A DNA stretch of 64,000 nucleotides from assembly GCF_041022165.1 (NCBI RefSeq), contig NZ_CP163302.1, positions 1,612,001 to 1,676,000 of the forward strand, read 5' to 3'. The notes beneath the pieces were generated by a model that did not search any database, was not told where the DNA came from, and saw only the letters and a program-made list of their open reading frames with translations. Made by a program: the position numbers and the translations under genes. The stretch is from Sinomonas sp. P10A9 (GTDB lineage: Bacteria > Actinomycetota > Actinomycetes > Actinomycetales > Micrococcaceae). Below, piece after piece: positions 1-9,213 of this stretch. Numbering within the stretch: position 1 is the stretch's first letter; every line of letters starts with the position of its first letter.

Positions 1-67
1 GCCATGCCAGCTAAGCAAGCCTTTCCTTAGGCCCAGATCAGCGCCCGTCAGCACCGGTCAGTGCCGG

Positions 68-1411
68 TCAGTGGCCGGGGCTCGGCGCCGCGGACGTGGC
101 GGAAGCGGTCCGTGTGGCGGCGCTGCCCAGCGCCTCGGCCTCAGCCCGGCCGGCGGCGTGTCCCGGGAAGGCCGATGCTTCGAGCGTGGACTGCGCCCCC
201 ACCGCATCGGCGCGGCGCGCCGCCCCGAGCAGGCCCTCGGCCGCCGTGGTGCGGAAGTCAGGGGTGCTGGCACCTACGAGACCGGACCACGCCGCGGCGA
301 CCGACTGCTCGAGGGCCGCGAGCTGGGCCGGGGTGCCCGCGTCGGCTGCAAGGCCGAAGCCGGCGTCCGGCGCGGGCAGGGCCGCACACGCGCGCTCGGC
401 CAGCACGACCAGTGAGCGGAGCTGCGCCTGGTGCAGGCCCGCCGCAGCCAGATTGGACGTGCGGGCGGCCGCCTCAGTTCGGGCGGCCAGCACTGTGTAC
501 GTCCAAACGGCGGCCTGCTCCGCCTGCTCCACCGCCACGAAGGCCGACTGTCCGTTTTCCGCGCCGTCCGACGGGGCCGGCGACAGTGACTGCGTCGCGG
601 GAAGCGCAGAGTTCGTGGCCGACGGTGACTGCGATGGCGACCGCGGCTGTGACGGCGACATTGACTGCGGCTGCGGCTGCGATGCCGGCGCCGAGCACGC
701 GCTCGGGCCCCCCGACGAGGTGGCCGGGCCGGCGGATGCTGTGCTGGGGGTGGAAGACCCGGTGCTCTGACCGGCCGAGGGCGGAGTTGCGGTGGGTTCA
801 GGAGCCGTCAGCGTGGGGGCGGGAATTGGTGCCCCTGCCGCATGGGCGTAGCGGGCGGCCTCGAGCGCCTGGCCGGCCGCGACAGATGCGAGAAGGGCTG
901 CCGTCGGCCCGTCGACCGAGCGGAGGTCCGACGCGCGTGCAGCCGCGCTCGCGGAGAGCCCGGTGATCACGAGGGCGGGGGAATCCTGGACGTCGGACGA
1001 CGACTCCGAGGAAGGGCCTGAGACAGCGCCCTGGGACGCGCTCGTTGAGGGGCCCGGTGAGGGGAGCGAGGCCGCGAGAACGCCCGCCTGGAGGTCTAGG
1101 ACGTCAGCCGCGTGCAGCGCGCCCCGCCGCGCGGCGTCGTCAGGCACGGTCGGGGAGCGGGCGAGGAGGCGAGCCATCGCAGCAAGGCGAGCGGCGTCGT
1201 CGTGCGCCCGTGTCATCGCGGCCGCGCTCGCGGTAGGCGGCGTTGCCGGTGGGGGAGGCGCTGCGACAAGGGAGGCCCCTGCCCCGACCACGGCGGCGGC
1301 GCCGAGGGCAACTGCCCACACCCACGGCCGCACGCGGCGGGCCGATTCCTGCCGCGCTGCGCCCGCATCGGGGCGCGCAGGGTCAGGGGAGGGCGGGGTG
1401 GTGGAATTCAC
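68..1411 (-). CDS. DUF4439 (ferritin-like) membrane-anchored or exported protein
   Basis: A 447-residue protein. Residues 24-48 form a hydrophobic segment after Arg/Lys-rich residues, so the protein is probably anchored or exported. A long low-complexity stretch rich in Ser, Pro and Thr (about residues 200-290) leads to a C-terminal helical domain of about 130 residues. That domain (from FVAVEQAEQAAVWTYTVLAA) resembles DUF4439, a ferritin-like actinobacterial domain usually coded next to rimP. No metal-ligand set can be proven by eye. The GTG at 1411 is preferred because an earlier in-frame start would put the hydrophobic segment unusually far from the N-terminus and would read into the rimP leader. 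It is divergent from rimP. The biological role is unknown. Confidence 0.75.
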   Translation of the reverse strand: MNSTTPPSPDPARPDAGAARQESARRVRPWVWAVALGAAAVVGAGASLVAAPPPPATPPTASAAAMTRAHDDAARLAAMARLLARSPTVPDDAARRGALHAADVLDLQAGVLAASLPSPGPSTSASQGAVSGPSSESSSDVQDSPALVITGLSASAAARASDLRSVDGPTAALLASVAAGQALEAARYAHAAGAPIPAPTLTAPEPTATPPSAGQSTGSSTPSTASAGPATSSGGPSACSAPASQPQPQSMSPSQPRSPSQSPSATNSALPATQSLSPAPSDGAENGQSAFVAVEQAEQAAVWTYTVLAARTEAAARTSNLAAAGLHQAQLRSLVVLAERACAALPAPDAGFGLAADAGTPAQLAALEQSVAAAWSGLVGASTPDFRTTAAEGLLGAARRADAVGAQSTLEASAFPGHAAGRAEAEALGSAATRTASATSAAPSPGH

Positions 1412-1466
1412 GGTCTCGATGATGCCACGGACCCGGCTCAGTCCCGCGCCCGAGGCCGCGACCGGA

Positions 1467-1497
1467 TAGTCTAGGTAGACAATTGAGCAAAAGGAGG
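1467..1497 (+). promoter_or_regulatory. rimP promoter -10 box and Shine-Dalgarno
   Basis: TAGTCT at 1467-1472 fits an actinobacterial -10 box, and AAAGGAGG at 1490-1497 is a strong ribosome binding site 9 bases before the rimP ATG. It lies in the 95-base divergent gap. No convincing -35 box is visible. Confidence 0.45.
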
Positions 1498-1506
1498 CGG
1501 ACTCCC

Positions 1507-2151
1507 ATGTCCGAGCCGGATCTGCCCTCGCAGGCCACCCCGACCCAGGCTGGGCTGGACCCGCACGCGGGCGGAGAGGAGGCACGCCTCTCTGCGCTCC
1601 TCGAGCCGACGGTCCAGGCACGCCGCCTCGTCCTCGAAGCCGTTACGGTAAAGGCCGCGGGGAAGCACCGCACGGTCCACGTCGTCGTCGACCTCACGGA
1701 TGACCAGACCGGCGGCGTCGGCCTCGATGTCATCGCCGAGCTCTCGCGCGAACTCTCGGATGTCATGGATGCTGATCCGCGCGGACAGAGGCAGCCTTAC
1801 AACCTTGAGGTCTCTTCGCCCGGCGTTGCCCGGCCGCTGACCGAGGTCCGCCATTGGCGCCGGGCCCGAGGGCGGCTCGTGAAGGTCAACGTGATCGGCG
1901 GCGAGAACGTGACCGGCAGGCTCCAGGAGGTGACGGACGGCGGGATCGTCGTCATACCGGACCTGCCTGCCAAGAAGGGCGTCAAGCCGAAGTCGGGCGA
2001 ACCCGTCGAGCTTCCGTTTGAACAGATCCGCAGCGGCAGGGTCGAGATCGAGTTCACCCATCTCGACGACGTCGATCTGGACACAGACCTGGACGTCGAA
2101 GATCCGAGCCTGGAAGACCACCAGGACACCGACAACGCCGAGGAGGCCTAG
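1507..2151 (+). CDS. rimP: Ribosome maturation factor RimP
   Basis: A 214-residue protein required for maturation of the 30S subunit. The N-terminal domain (from [19 protein letters not shown]) and the conserved core [14 protein letters not shown], followed by a C-terminal SH3-like domain ([14 protein letters not shown]), are typical of RimP. The last 30 or so residues are an acidic tail rich in Asp and Glu, longer than in the E. coli protein. The ATG at 1507 is chosen because the AAAGGAGG site at 1490-1497 lies at the right distance; an in-frame start upstream at 1483 would place that site inside the gene. Its stop overlaps the nusA start by one base, so the two are translationally coupled. 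Confidence 0.95.
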   Translation: MSEPDLPSQATPTQAGLDPHAGGEEARLSALLEPTVQARRLVLEAVTVKAAGKHRTVHVVVDLTDDQTGGVGLDVIAELSRELSDVMDADPRGQRQPYNLEVSSPGVARPLTEVRHWRRARGRLVKVNVIGGENVTGRLQEVTDGGIVVIPDLPAKKGVKPKSGEPVELPFEQIRSGRVEIEFTHLDDVDLDTDLDVEDPSLEDHQDTDNAEEA

Positions 2152-3119
2152 TGGACATCGACATGAGCGCGCTGCGCCTGCTGGAGCGAGAGCGGGACAT
2201 CCCCGTCGAGAAGCTCATTCCGACGATCGAGCAGGCGCTTCTGCTTGCCTACCACAAGTCGCCGGGTGCGATTGAGCACGCCCGCGCCGAGGTGGACCGC
2301 AAGAGCGGCCACGTGACGATCTGGGCGGTGGAGGAGGACGACGACGGCAACGCCGTCGGCGAGTTCGACGACACCCCTGCTGGCTTCGGCCGGATTGCGG
2401 CCACCACCGCCCGTCAGGTCATCCTCCAGAGGCTGCGTGACGTCGAGGACGACAACGTGCTGGGCGAGTTCAAGGGCCGCGAAGGTGAGCTCGTGGCCGG
2501 CCTCATCCAGCAGGGCCACAATCCCAGCATGGTCCAGGTGAACCTCGGCGCCGTCGAGGCCGTCCTCCCGCCGCCGGAGCAGGTGCCCGGCGAGAAGTAC
2601 CTGCACGGGTCGCGGATCAGGGCCTACGTCGTTGATGTCCACCGAGGCATGAAAGGCCCGTCCATCACGCTCTCGCGTTCGCACCCGGGGCTCGTGAAGA
2701 AGCTGTTCGAGCTCGAGGTCCCCGAGATCGCAGACCACAGCGTGGAGATCGTCGCAATAGCGCGTGAGGCCGGGCACCGGACCAAGATCGCGGTCCGCGC
2801 CCTCGTGCCAGGCGTCAACGCCAAGGGTGCGTGCATCGGGGAGATGGGCTCGCGTGTCCGCGCGGTCATGACAGAGCTCAACGACGAGAAGATCGACATC
2901 GTCGACTTCAACGACTCGCCGGCGTCGTTCATCGCGAACGCCCTTTCGCCGTCGAAGGTCACGAGCGTGACGATCGTCGATGAGGCGACCCGTTCGGCCC
3001 GCGTGCTCGTCCCCGATTACCAGCTCTCGCTCGCGATCGGCAAGGAGGGCCAGAACGCCCGCCTCGCCGCCAAGCTCACCGGCTGGCGTATCGACATCGG
3101 ATCCGACGCTCAGGCCTGA
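2151..3119 (+). CDS. nusA: Transcription termination/antitermination factor NusA
   Basis: A 322-residue NusA that binds RNA polymerase and controls pausing and termination. Visible parts are the N-terminal polymerase-binding domain (about 1-105), an S1 domain (about 108-178) and two KH domains, with GEMGSRVR in the first and [12 protein letters not shown] in the second. It ends after KH2 and lacks the acidic repeats of enterobacterial NusA, as is usual in actinobacteria. The start is GTG, sharing its first base with the rimP stop (TAGTG), with AGGAGG at 2141-2146 inside rimP as its ribosome binding site. This is the classic rimP-nusA-ylxR-infB order. Confidence 0.95.
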   Translation: MDIDMSALRLLERERDIPVEKLIPTIEQALLLAYHKSPGAIEHARAEVDRKSGHVTIWAVEEDDDGNAVGEFDDTPAGFGRIAATTARQVILQRLRDVEDDNVLGEFKGREGELVAGLIQQGHNPSMVQVNLGAVEAVLPPPEQVPGEKYLHGSRIRAYVVDVHRGMKGPSITLSRSHPGLVKKLFELEVPEIADHSVEIVAIAREAGHRTKIAVRALVPGVNAKGACIGEMGSRVRAVMTELNDEKIDIVDFNDSPASFIANALSPSKVTSVTIVDEATRSARVLVPDYQLSLAIGKEGQNARLAAKLTGWRIDIGSDAQA

Positions 3120-3162
3120 GCGGACCCGGGGCGCGCATTCCGGGATCCCTCGGCCAAGGGTC

Positions 3163-3168
3163 TAGAAT
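3163..3168 (+). promoter_or_regulatory. Candidate -10 box before ylxR/infB
   Basis: TAGAAT lies 78 bases before the ylxR ATG in a 126-base gap. It could start a transcript for ylxR-infB independent of rimP-nusA. No clear -35 box is seen. Confidence 0.35.
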
Positions 3169-3245
3169 AGATGAGTCTGGGCCTGCGCCCGGCGGCAGGG
3201 TAGGGCGTATCAAGCGCCGATCCCGCACGATGTGAGAGAGCAGAG

Positions 3246-3578
3246 ATGACGCAGACACACGGTCAGCCTCTGCGAACCTGCATCGGATGCCGCCGCACCG
3301 CGGCCCAGTCGGAACTGCTCCGGCTGGTGGCGGATCCCACCGACGCCCTGCGCGTCATCGTGGATCCCCGCCGCCGGCTGCCCGGTCGCGGTGCTTGGCT
3401 GCATCCCGATCAGGTATGCCTGAAGCAAGCCGTCAAGCGGCGTGCTTTCCACCGTGCTTTCCGTAGCCCGGTGGATGCGCGCAGCGTCGATGACTACTTC
3501 GGCACTTCCGTCCCGGCTCCCGTCGGGACGGACACTGACCTTCCTGAGGTCCATGTTGAAAGCGGGTCAGAAATCTGA
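3246..3578 (+). CDS. rnpM: YlxR/RnpM family RNA-binding protein (DUF448)
   Basis: A 110-residue basic protein of the YlxR (DUF448) family, coded almost always between nusA and infB. The family signatures are visible: RTCIGCRR near the N-terminus and the glycine-rich loop LPGRGAWLHP near residue 50. In Bacillus subtilis the family member modulates RNase P, hence the name RnpM; whether that holds in actinobacteria is inference. The ATG at 3246 follows GAGAGAGCAG, a weak ribosome binding site. The C-terminal 25 residues are acidic and probably disordered. Confidence 0.9.
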   Translation: MTQTHGQPLRTCIGCRRTAAQSELLRLVADPTDALRVIVDPRRRLPGRGAWLHPDQVCLKQAVKRRAFHRAFRSPVDARSVDDYFGTSVPAPVGTDTDLPEVHVESGSEI

Positions 3579-3734
3579 TGGATACCCGATGAGTCCCCAA
3601 TCGATGAGTGCGTAGCAATGAACTTCTCGTTGCGCACCGCCGACGGCTCCTCGAGGCGCGCCCGCGCTGAGGGAGCCCGCAGCAAGCATTAGACGGTCCG
3701 TGCCTGGCTCGGTGCGGACCGAGACAGGAGAAAT
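3579..3734 (+). other. ylxR-infB spacer with small ORF and hairpin
   Basis: A 156-base gap. It contains a 24-codon basic ORF at 3618-3692 with no clear ribosome binding site, which I do not call as a gene. A hairpin with 7-base arms (CGGTCCG at 3694-3700 and CGGACCG at 3715-3721) sits just before the infB ribosome binding site and could affect its accessibility. Confidence 0.35.
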
Positions 3735-6653
3735 GTGGCCAAGGTCCGCGTACACGAGCTCGCCAAGGAGCTCGGTATCACCTCCAAGGACGCCGTTGCC
3801 AAGCTCGCAGAGCTCGGCGAATTCGTGCGTTCTGCGTCCTCGACGATCGAGGCGCCCGTCGTGAAGAAGCTTCGCGACGCTTACCCCGCCGACGGCGGAA
3901 AGTCGGGTGCGAAGGCAAGCGATAGGCCTGCCCGACCCGCCTCCCGGCCCTCCGCTGCGGCACCGACCCCCGGTCCCGCGCGTCCGGCACCGGCCCCTGC
4001 GCCCGCACCGGCTCCGGCAGCGAAGGCCGAGACGCCTGCTCCCGCACGCCCGGCTCCGCAGCGTCCCGCCGCCGCTCCGCGTCCCGCTGCTGAGCAGACG
4101 CGCACCGCGCCCCAGGCGGGCTCCGAGGCTCCCCGCCCGGCCGCCCGCCCCGCAGAAGGCTCGCCGTCGCCGCGTCCCGCCTCGGGTGCGCGCCCCGGCG
4201 CGACTCCCGGCCCGCGGCCCAGCGGACCGCGCCCCGGCAACAACCCGTTCTCGTCCTCCCAGGGCATGCAGCGCTCCGGCCGTGACAGTGAGCGCGCGCC
4301 CCGTCCGGGGAACAACCCGTTCGCGTCCTCCCAGGGCATGCCCCGTCCCGGTGGCGGACGTGACGGTGACCGCCCCGGTGGTCCGCGTCCGGCCGCTCCC
4401 CGCCCTGCAGGCGGCACGGCAGGCATCCCGCGCCCGGGGGCCCCGCGTCCCGGCGCGCCTCGCCCCGGTGCTCCCCGCCCTGGCGCTCCCCGTCCGGGCG
4501 GACCCCGCCCGGGTGCTCCGCGTCCCGGCGGCGGCCCGGGCGGCGCACGCCCGAACCCCGGCATGATGCCTCCCCGCACGGATCGTCCGCAGCCCGGTGG
4601 CGCCCGCCCCGCGGGCACTGGCGGTCGCGGTCCGGGCCGTCCGGGCGGCGCGCCCGGTACGGGTGGAGGCGCTCCCGCTGGGGGCGGCTTCGGCAAGGGC
4701 GGCCGCGGACGCGGCGGCACGCAGGGAGCCTTCGGCAAGGGCGGCGCCGGCCGCGGCAAGCAGCGCAAGTCGAAGCGCGCGAAGCGCCAGGAACTGGAGC
4801 AGATGAGCGCACCGTCGCTCGGCGGCGTCTCGGTGCCCCGCGGCGACGGCTCCACGATTGTGCGCCTGCGCCGTGGCTCCTCGATCACAGACTTCGCCGA
4901 GAAGATCGATGCGAACCCCGCCTCGCTCGTGACGGTGCTGTTCCACCTCGGTGAGATGGCCACCGCCACCCAGTCCCTCGACGAGGAAACCTTCTCGGTG
5001 CTCGGCGCGGAACTCGGCTACAAGATCCAGGTCGTCTCGCCGGAGGACGAGGAGCGCGAGCTGCTCGAGTCCTTCGACATCGACCTCGAGGCCGAGCTGG
5101 ATGCGGAGACCGACGAGGACCTCGAGAAGCGCCCGGCCGTTGTGACCGTCATGGGCCACGTCGACCACGGCAAGACCCGCCTCCTCGACGCCATCCGCAA
5201 CACCAATGTGGTGGAGGGCGAGCACGGCGGCATCACGCAGCACATCGGTGCGTACCAGATCGCGTTCGAGCATGACGGCCAGGAGCGCAAGCTGACGTTC
5301 ATCGACACCCCGGGCCACGAGGCGTTCACCGCCATGCGTGCCCGTGGTGCGCAGGTCACCGACATCGCGGTCCTCGTGGTCGCGGCGGATGACGGCGTGA
5401 TGCCCCAGACCGTCGAGGCGCTCAACCACGCCCAGGCGGCCGGCGTGCCGATCGTCGTGGCGGTGAACAAGATCGACAAGGAGGGCGCGAACCCGGAGAA
5501 GATCCGCGGTCAGCTCACCGAGTACGGCCTCGTTCCCGAGGAATACGGTGGCGACACGATGTTCGTGGATGTCTCGGCCCGCCAGAGCCTGAACATCGAC
5601 GAGCTGCTCTCCGCGGTCCTCCTCACGGCAGACGCTGCGCTCGACCTCCGCGCGAACCCGAACAAGGACGCGCGCGGTGTGGCCATCGAGGCCAACCTCG
5701 ACAAGGGCCGCGGCGCCGTGGCGACCGTGCTCGTCCAGTCCGGAACGCTCCACGTCGGCGACAACATGGTTGCAGGCACTGCCCACGGCCGTGTCCGCGC
5801 GATGTTCGACGAGGACGGCGAGTCCGTCGAGACCGCGACGCCGTCGCGACCGGTCCAGGTCCTGGGCCTGTCCTCGGTGCCGCGTGCAGGCGACACGTTC
5901 CTCGTGACCGAGGATGAGCGCACGGCACGCCAGATCGCTGAGAAGCGTGAGGCGGCCGACCGCAACGCGCAGCTGGCCAAGCGCCGCAAGCGCATCAGCC
6001 TGGAGGACTTCGACCAGGCAGTGGCCGAGGGCAAGATCGACACCCTCAACCTCATCCTCAAGGGCGATGTGTCGGGTGCCGTCGAAGCACTCGAGGACTC
6101 GCTGCTCAAGATCGATGTGGGCGAGGACGTCCAGCTCCGTGTCATCCACCGCGGCGTCGGCGCGATCACCCAGAACGACGTCAACCTCGCAACGGTCGAC
6201 AACGCGATCATCATCGGCTTCAATGTCAAGCCGGCCGAACGCGTCGCCGATCTCGCGGACCGCGAGGGCGTGGACATGCGCTTCTACTCGGTCATCTACG
6301 CGGCGATCGATGACATCGAGCTCGCGCTCAAGGGCATGCTCAAGCCGGAGTACGAGGAGGTCCAGCTCGGCACCGCAGAGGTCCGGGAGATCTTCAAGTC
6401 CTCCAAGTTCGGCAACATCGCCGGCTCGATCGTCCGCAGCGGCCTCATCCGCCGCAATGCGAAGGCCCGCGTGCTGCGCAACGGCACGGTGGTCGGCGAC
6501 AAGCTCACCATCGAGTCGCTCAAGCGGTTCAAGGATGATGCGACCGAGGTCCGAGAGGGCTTCGAGTGCGGTATCGGGCTCGGGTCGTTCAACGACCTCC
6601 AGCTCGAGGACATCATCGAGACGTTCGAGATGCGCGAGAAGCCGCGCGTCTGA
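3735..6653 (+). CDS. infB: Translation initiation factor IF-2
   Basis: A 972-residue GTPase that brings initiator tRNA to the 30S subunit. It has an N-terminal IF2_N domain ([18 protein letters not shown]), then a very long Ala/Pro/Arg/Gly linker (about residues 55-350) with tandem GAPRP units, a second IF2_N-like domain (about 365-415), the G domain with GHVDHGKT (about 474), DTPGHEAF and NKID, then domains II, III and IV. The long linker is normal for high-GC actinobacteria. The start is GTG with AGGAG at 3726-3730, only four bases away. It is followed by a strong terminator. Confidence 0.97.
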   Translation: MAKVRVHELAKELGITSKDAVAKLAELGEFVRSASSTIEAPVVKKLRDAYPADGGKSGAKASDRPARPASRPSAAAPTPGPARPAPAPAPAPAPAAKAETPAPARPAPQRPAAAPRPAAEQTRTAPQAGSEAPRPAARPAEGSPSPRPASGARPGATPGPRPSGPRPGNNPFSSSQGMQRSGRDSERAPRPGNNPFASSQGMPRPGGGRDGDRPGGPRPAAPRPAGGTAGIPRPGAPRPGAPRPGAPRPGAPRPGGPRPGAPRPGGGPGGARPNPGMMPPRTDRPQPGGARPAGTGGRGPGRPGGAPGTGGGAPAGGGFGKGGRGRGGTQGAFGKGGAGRGKQRKSKRAKRQELEQMSAPSLGGVSVPRGDGSTIVRLRRGSSITDFAEKIDANPASLVTVLFHLGEMATATQSLDEETFSVLGAELGYKIQVVSPEDEERELLESFDIDLEAELDAETDEDLEKRPAVVTVMGHVDHGKTRLLDAIRNTNVVEGEHGGITQHIGAYQIAFEHDGQERKLTFIDTPGHEAFTAMRARGAQVTDIAVLVVAADDGVMPQTVEALNHAQAAGVPIVVAVNKIDKEGANPEKIRGQLTEYGLVPEEYGGDTMFVDVSARQSLNIDELLSAVLLTADAALDLRANPNKDARGVAIEANLDKGRGAVATVLVQSGTLHVGDNMVAGTAHGRVRAMFDEDGESVETATPSRPVQVLGLSSVPRAGDTFLVTEDERTARQIAEKREAADRNAQLAKRRKRISLEDFDQAVAEGKIDTLNLILKGDVSGAVEALEDSLLKIDVGEDVQLRVIHRGVGAITQNDVNLATVDNAIIIGFNVKPAERVADLADREGVDMRFYSVIYAAIDDIELALKGMLKPEYEEVQLGTAEVREIFKSSKFGNIAGSIVRSGLIRRNAKARVLRNGTVVGDKLTIESLKRFKDDATEVREGFECGIGLGSFNDLQLEDIIETFEMREKPRV

Positions 6654-6666
6654 GCCTGAGTGGGCG

Positions 6667-6696
6667 AAGGGGGCCCCGGGAAACCGGGGCCCCCTT
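6667..6696 (+). terminator. Intrinsic-type terminator after infB
   Basis: A perfect 13-base-pair stem (6667-6679 with 6684-6696) closed by a GAAA tetraloop, followed by TTCCTCC. It has a strong hairpin but a short T tract, as is usual for high-GC actinobacteria. Confidence 0.8.
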
Positions 6697-6757
6697 CCTC
6701 CGCCTTCGGACCGGCTGACCAGCCGCTCCCGGTCCACGACGTATGAAGGAGAGACCC

Positions 6758-7252
6758 ATGGCCGACCCGGCCCGTGCTGCGCGACTCGCGCAGCGGATCA
6801 AGGTGCTCGTCGCCGAGGCGCTGCGCAAGGCCGTCAAGGACGAGCGCGCCGAGGCGATCACCATCACCGACGCCCGCGTCACCAATGACCTCCAGCACGC
6901 CACGGTCTACTACACCGTGCTCGGCGACTCTGCCGCCGCCGAGGGCGCTCAGGACGTGCTCGAGGCCAAGAAGGGCGTGCTCCGCCGCGAGGTGGGGCGC
7001 AACCTGACGATCCGGCTCACGCCGACGCTCGAGTTCGTCGCGGATGAGATCCCCGTCAACGCCTCGCACCTCGAGGACCTGCTGCGGCAGGCCAAGGAGC
7101 GGGATGCCGAGGTGGCCCGTCTCGCCGAGGGTGCGCGGCACGCAGGCGACGCCGACCCGTACCGCCAGGACTCGGCGTCGGACGAGGCCTCGGCTGACGC
7201 GGACTACGACGGCGAGGACGAGTCGGACAGCGTGGAGCTCCACGAGGACTGA
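6758..7252 (+). CDS. rbfA: Ribosome-binding factor A
   Basis: A 164-residue cold-shock and 16S rRNA maturation factor that binds the free 30S subunit. The first 115 residues match the RbfA KH-type fold (ARLAQRIKVLVAEALRKAVK, then ITDARVTNDLQHATVYYTV). The last 45 residues are an acidic tail rich in Asp, Glu and Ser. The ATG at 6758 is chosen over the in-frame ATG at 6743 because AAGGAGA at 6746-6752 is correctly placed and MADPARAARLA is the usual family N-terminus. It is flanked by terminators on both sides, so it appears to be its own transcription unit. Confidence 0.93.
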   Translation: MADPARAARLAQRIKVLVAEALRKAVKDERAEAITITDARVTNDLQHATVYYTVLGDSAAAEGAQDVLEAKKGVLRREVGRNLTIRLTPTLEFVADEIPVNASHLEDLLRQAKERDAEVARLAEGARHAGDADPYRQDSASDEASADADYDGEDESDSVELHED

Positions 7253-7279
7253 CATCGAGTTCACCTCGACTCGACGAGG

Positions 7280-7318
7280 AAGGGCGGTGCCGCACCTGTG
7301 GGGTGCGGCACCGCCCTT
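7280..7318 (+). terminator. Terminator hairpin after rbfA
   Basis: A perfect 17-base-pair stem (7280-7296 with 7302-7318) with a 5-base loop, starting about 28 bases after the rbfA stop. The arms begin AAGGGCGG and end CCGCCCTT. Confidence 0.8.
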
Positions 7319-7322
7319 CGTC

Positions 7323-7406
7323 ATGCCGGTCACGCGCGTCCAGATCCCCACGCAGCTCCGCCCGTTCGAGGCCTGGACGGCCTTCGCGGCCCGTGTGGAG
7401 TACTGA
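7323..7406 (+). pseudogene. Possible remnant of a MoaD/ThiS/CysO-like start, 27 codons
   Basis: A 27-residue reading frame beginning MPVTRVQIPTQLRPF. The first half resembles the opening beta strand and IPT.LRP motif of ubiquitin-like sulfur carriers such as mycobacterial CysO. The resemblance ends after about 15 residues, and no C-terminal Gly-Gly is present. There is no ribosome binding site. It may be a decayed fragment or chance; an intact moaD lies at 18.4-18.7 kb. Confidence 0.2.
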
Positions 7407-7441
7407 GCGGTGAGAACGCCCGGCGGCCTCCCGCGGCTTCA

Positions 7442-7447
7442 TATACT
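7442..7447 (+). promoter_or_regulatory. -10 box for leaderless truB transcript
   Basis: TATACT ends 7 bases before the truB GTG (7455). Transcription would start at or within one base of the start codon. No -35 box is recognisable. Confidence 0.55.
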
Positions 7448-7454
7448 GGGAGGC

Positions 7455-8342
7455 GTGCTTTCTGGACTGGTGATCGTTGACAAACCGCGCGGGTGGACGA
7501 GCCACGACGTCGTGGGGAGGGTCCGCCGGCTCGCCGGCACCCGCAAGGTGGGCCACGCGGGGACCCTCGATCCCATGGCCACGGGCGTCCTCGTCGTCGG
7601 CATCAACAAGGCCACCCGTCTGCTCTCCCACATCGTGGGTACCGAGAAGACGTACACCGCCACGATCCGCCTGGGCCAGTCCACGGTCACCGATGACGCC
7701 GAGGGGGAGATCCTCAAGGAGCGCATCGCGGCTGCGGTCACGGAGCAGCAGATCCGCGAGGCCGCGGCCCAGCTCACGGGCCGCATCCTCCAGGTGCCGA
7801 GCAGCGTGAGCGCGATCAAGGTCGCCGGCGAGCGCTCCTATGCGCGTGTCCGCGCGGGGGAGGAGGTCGCTCTCGCGCCGCGTCCCGTGACCATCTTCGC
7901 GTTCGACGTCCACGGCATCCGGCGGGAACGGGGCGGGAAGGTCCAGGACGTCGACGTCACCGTACGGTGCTCGTCCGGCACGTACGTGCGTGCCCTCGCC
8001 CGCGACCTCGGCGCTGCCCTCGGAGTGGGTGGACACCTCACGGCACTGCGCCGCACGCAGGTCGGGCCCTACGCGATCGAGCAGGCCCGCACCCTCGAGC
8101 AGCTCGCCGAGGACTTCGCACTCCTTCCCCTCTCCGACGCCGCGCGCTCGCTCCTGCCCGTGCGCGAGCTCAGCGGCGAGGAGACGGTCGAGCTCTCCTT
8201 CGGCCGTCGCATCCCGGCGACAGGCTCGGAGGAGCTCACCGCCGCGTTTGCGCCCGACGGCGCGCTGGTCGCCCTCCTGAAGGACGTCGCCGGCCAGGCC
8301 AAGCCGGAGCTCGTGTTCGCCGCCCACGGAGAGGACGCCTGA
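7455..8342 (+). CDS. truB: tRNA pseudouridine(55) synthase TruB
   Basis: A 295-residue enzyme that converts U55 of tRNA to pseudouridine. The start LSGLVIVDKPRGWTSHDVV, the catalytic motif GHAGTLDPMATGVL with its Asp, KTYTA, and the GTYVRALARDLG motif are all present, followed by a short C-terminal TruB/PUA-like region. The GTG at 7455 is chosen because residues begin as in the family and a TATACT box lies just upstream. An in-frame ATG at 7410 would add 15 unrelated residues. The next gene starts 2 bases after the stop. Confidence 0.95.
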   Translation: MLSGLVIVDKPRGWTSHDVVGRVRRLAGTRKVGHAGTLDPMATGVLVVGINKATRLLSHIVGTEKTYTATIRLGQSTVTDDAEGEILKERIAAAVTEQQIREAAAQLTGRILQVPSSVSAIKVAGERSYARVRAGEEVALAPRPVTIFAFDVHGIRRERGGKVQDVDVTVRCSSGTYVRALARDLGAALGVGGHLTALRRTQVGPYAIEQARTLEQLAEDFALLPLSDAARSLLPVRELSGEETVELSFGRRIPATGSEELTAAFAPDGALVALLKDVAGQAKPELVFAAHGEDA

Positions 8343-8344
8343 GC

Positions 8345-8713
8345 GTGGACCCATTCTTCCTCGTCGGGACAGTCCTGTGCGCGCTCTCGCTCATCCTGTG
8401 CGTCGCCGCGGTGATCACCAAGACCTATCCCGGGGACGCGGCGATCGTGTCCGTCGCCGTCGTCGAGCTGTTCCTCGTCGTCTTCGGCATCGCCGCCGGG
8501 ATCCGCCAAGCGGGGGGAGAGCCGGTCCGTGGCGAGGTGTGGGAGTTCTGGGGCTATCTCGCGACCGCGCTCATCCTGCCGATCGTGGCCTTCTGGTGGG
8601 CCATCGCGGACAAGACCCGCTGGAGCAACGCGGTGCTCGGCGCCGTCCCCCTGACGATCTTTGTGATGCTGTTCCGGATGGAACAGATCTGGAACGGAGC
8701 CCCCTTCTCATGA
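8345..8713 (+). CDS. Small four-helix membrane protein
   Basis: A 122-residue protein with about four hydrophobic helices (roughly residues 4-24, 30-51, 67-86 and 93-112). It has no catalytic motif that I recognise. It starts with GTG two bases after the truB stop and overlaps the next gene by ATGA, so it is translated as part of a truB operon. It is too short for a transporter of known type. The function is unknown. Confidence 0.8.
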   Translation: MDPFFLVGTVLCALSLILCVAAVITKTYPGDAAIVSVAVVELFLVVFGIAAGIRQAGGEPVRGEVWEFWGYLATALILPIVAFWWAIADKTRWSNAVLGAVPLTIFVMLFRMEQIWNGAPFS

Positions 8714-9150
8714 CCCCTGACACCTCCGCGCAGAAGCCCGAGCACTCGCCGCGGACCCGCAGCACCGGGCTCGGCCGCATCCTCGTGGCCGTCTACGGCG
8801 TCTTCGCGATCTCGGCGACGGCGCGCGCCGGATACCAGATCGCCACCAAGTTCTCCGATGCGCCGCTGGCGTACCTGCTGAGCGCAGTGGCAGCCGTCGT
8901 CTACATCGTCGCGACGGTCGCCATGGCCCGCCGGGGAGTGACGAGCTGGTACGTGACGCTCGGCGCGATCCTCGTCGAGCTCATCGGCATCCTCGCCGTC
9001 GGCGCGGCCAGCGTGGTCGACTCCGCAGCCTTCCCGCACGACACGGTGTGGAGCGGGTTCGGGCGCGGGTACGGGTACGTGCCGCTCATCCTGCCGTTCC
9101 TCGGGCTCGCATGGCTCTTCTACAACAGGCCGCGCAGGGCGCAGGCGTGA
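8710..9150 (+). CDS. Small four-helix membrane protein
   Basis: A 146-residue protein with a charged N-terminal tail of about 17 residues and about four hydrophobic helices (roughly 17-37, 47-67, 74-94 and 122-140). Its ATG overlaps the stop of the preceding membrane protein (ATGA), which suggests that the two are made together and may form a complex. Downstream is ribF. I recognise no family motif. The function is unknown. Confidence 0.8.
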   Translation: MTPDTSAQKPEHSPRTRSTGLGRILVAVYGVFAISATARAGYQIATKFSDAPLAYLLSAVAAVVYIVATVAMARRGVTSWYVTLGAILVELIGILAVGAASVVDSAAFPHDTVWSGFGRGYGYVPLILPFLGLAWLFYNRPRRAQA

Positions 9151-9213
9151 GCGGGTGTGCCGGGTCAAGCCGGTAGTCTTATCAGGCACACACAGGGCAA
9201 CGAGGCGAGGACG

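Noticed and set aside
1..67. A gene at the left edge
   Set aside because: No reading frame with a start, a stop or known sequence could be supported in these 67 bases.
3567..6737. 1056-codon open frame on the reverse strand
   Set aside because: It is a shadow of infB. Its composition is repeats of Asp/Glu/Leu/Val/Arg from the complement of high-GC codons, with no domain, and infB is certain.
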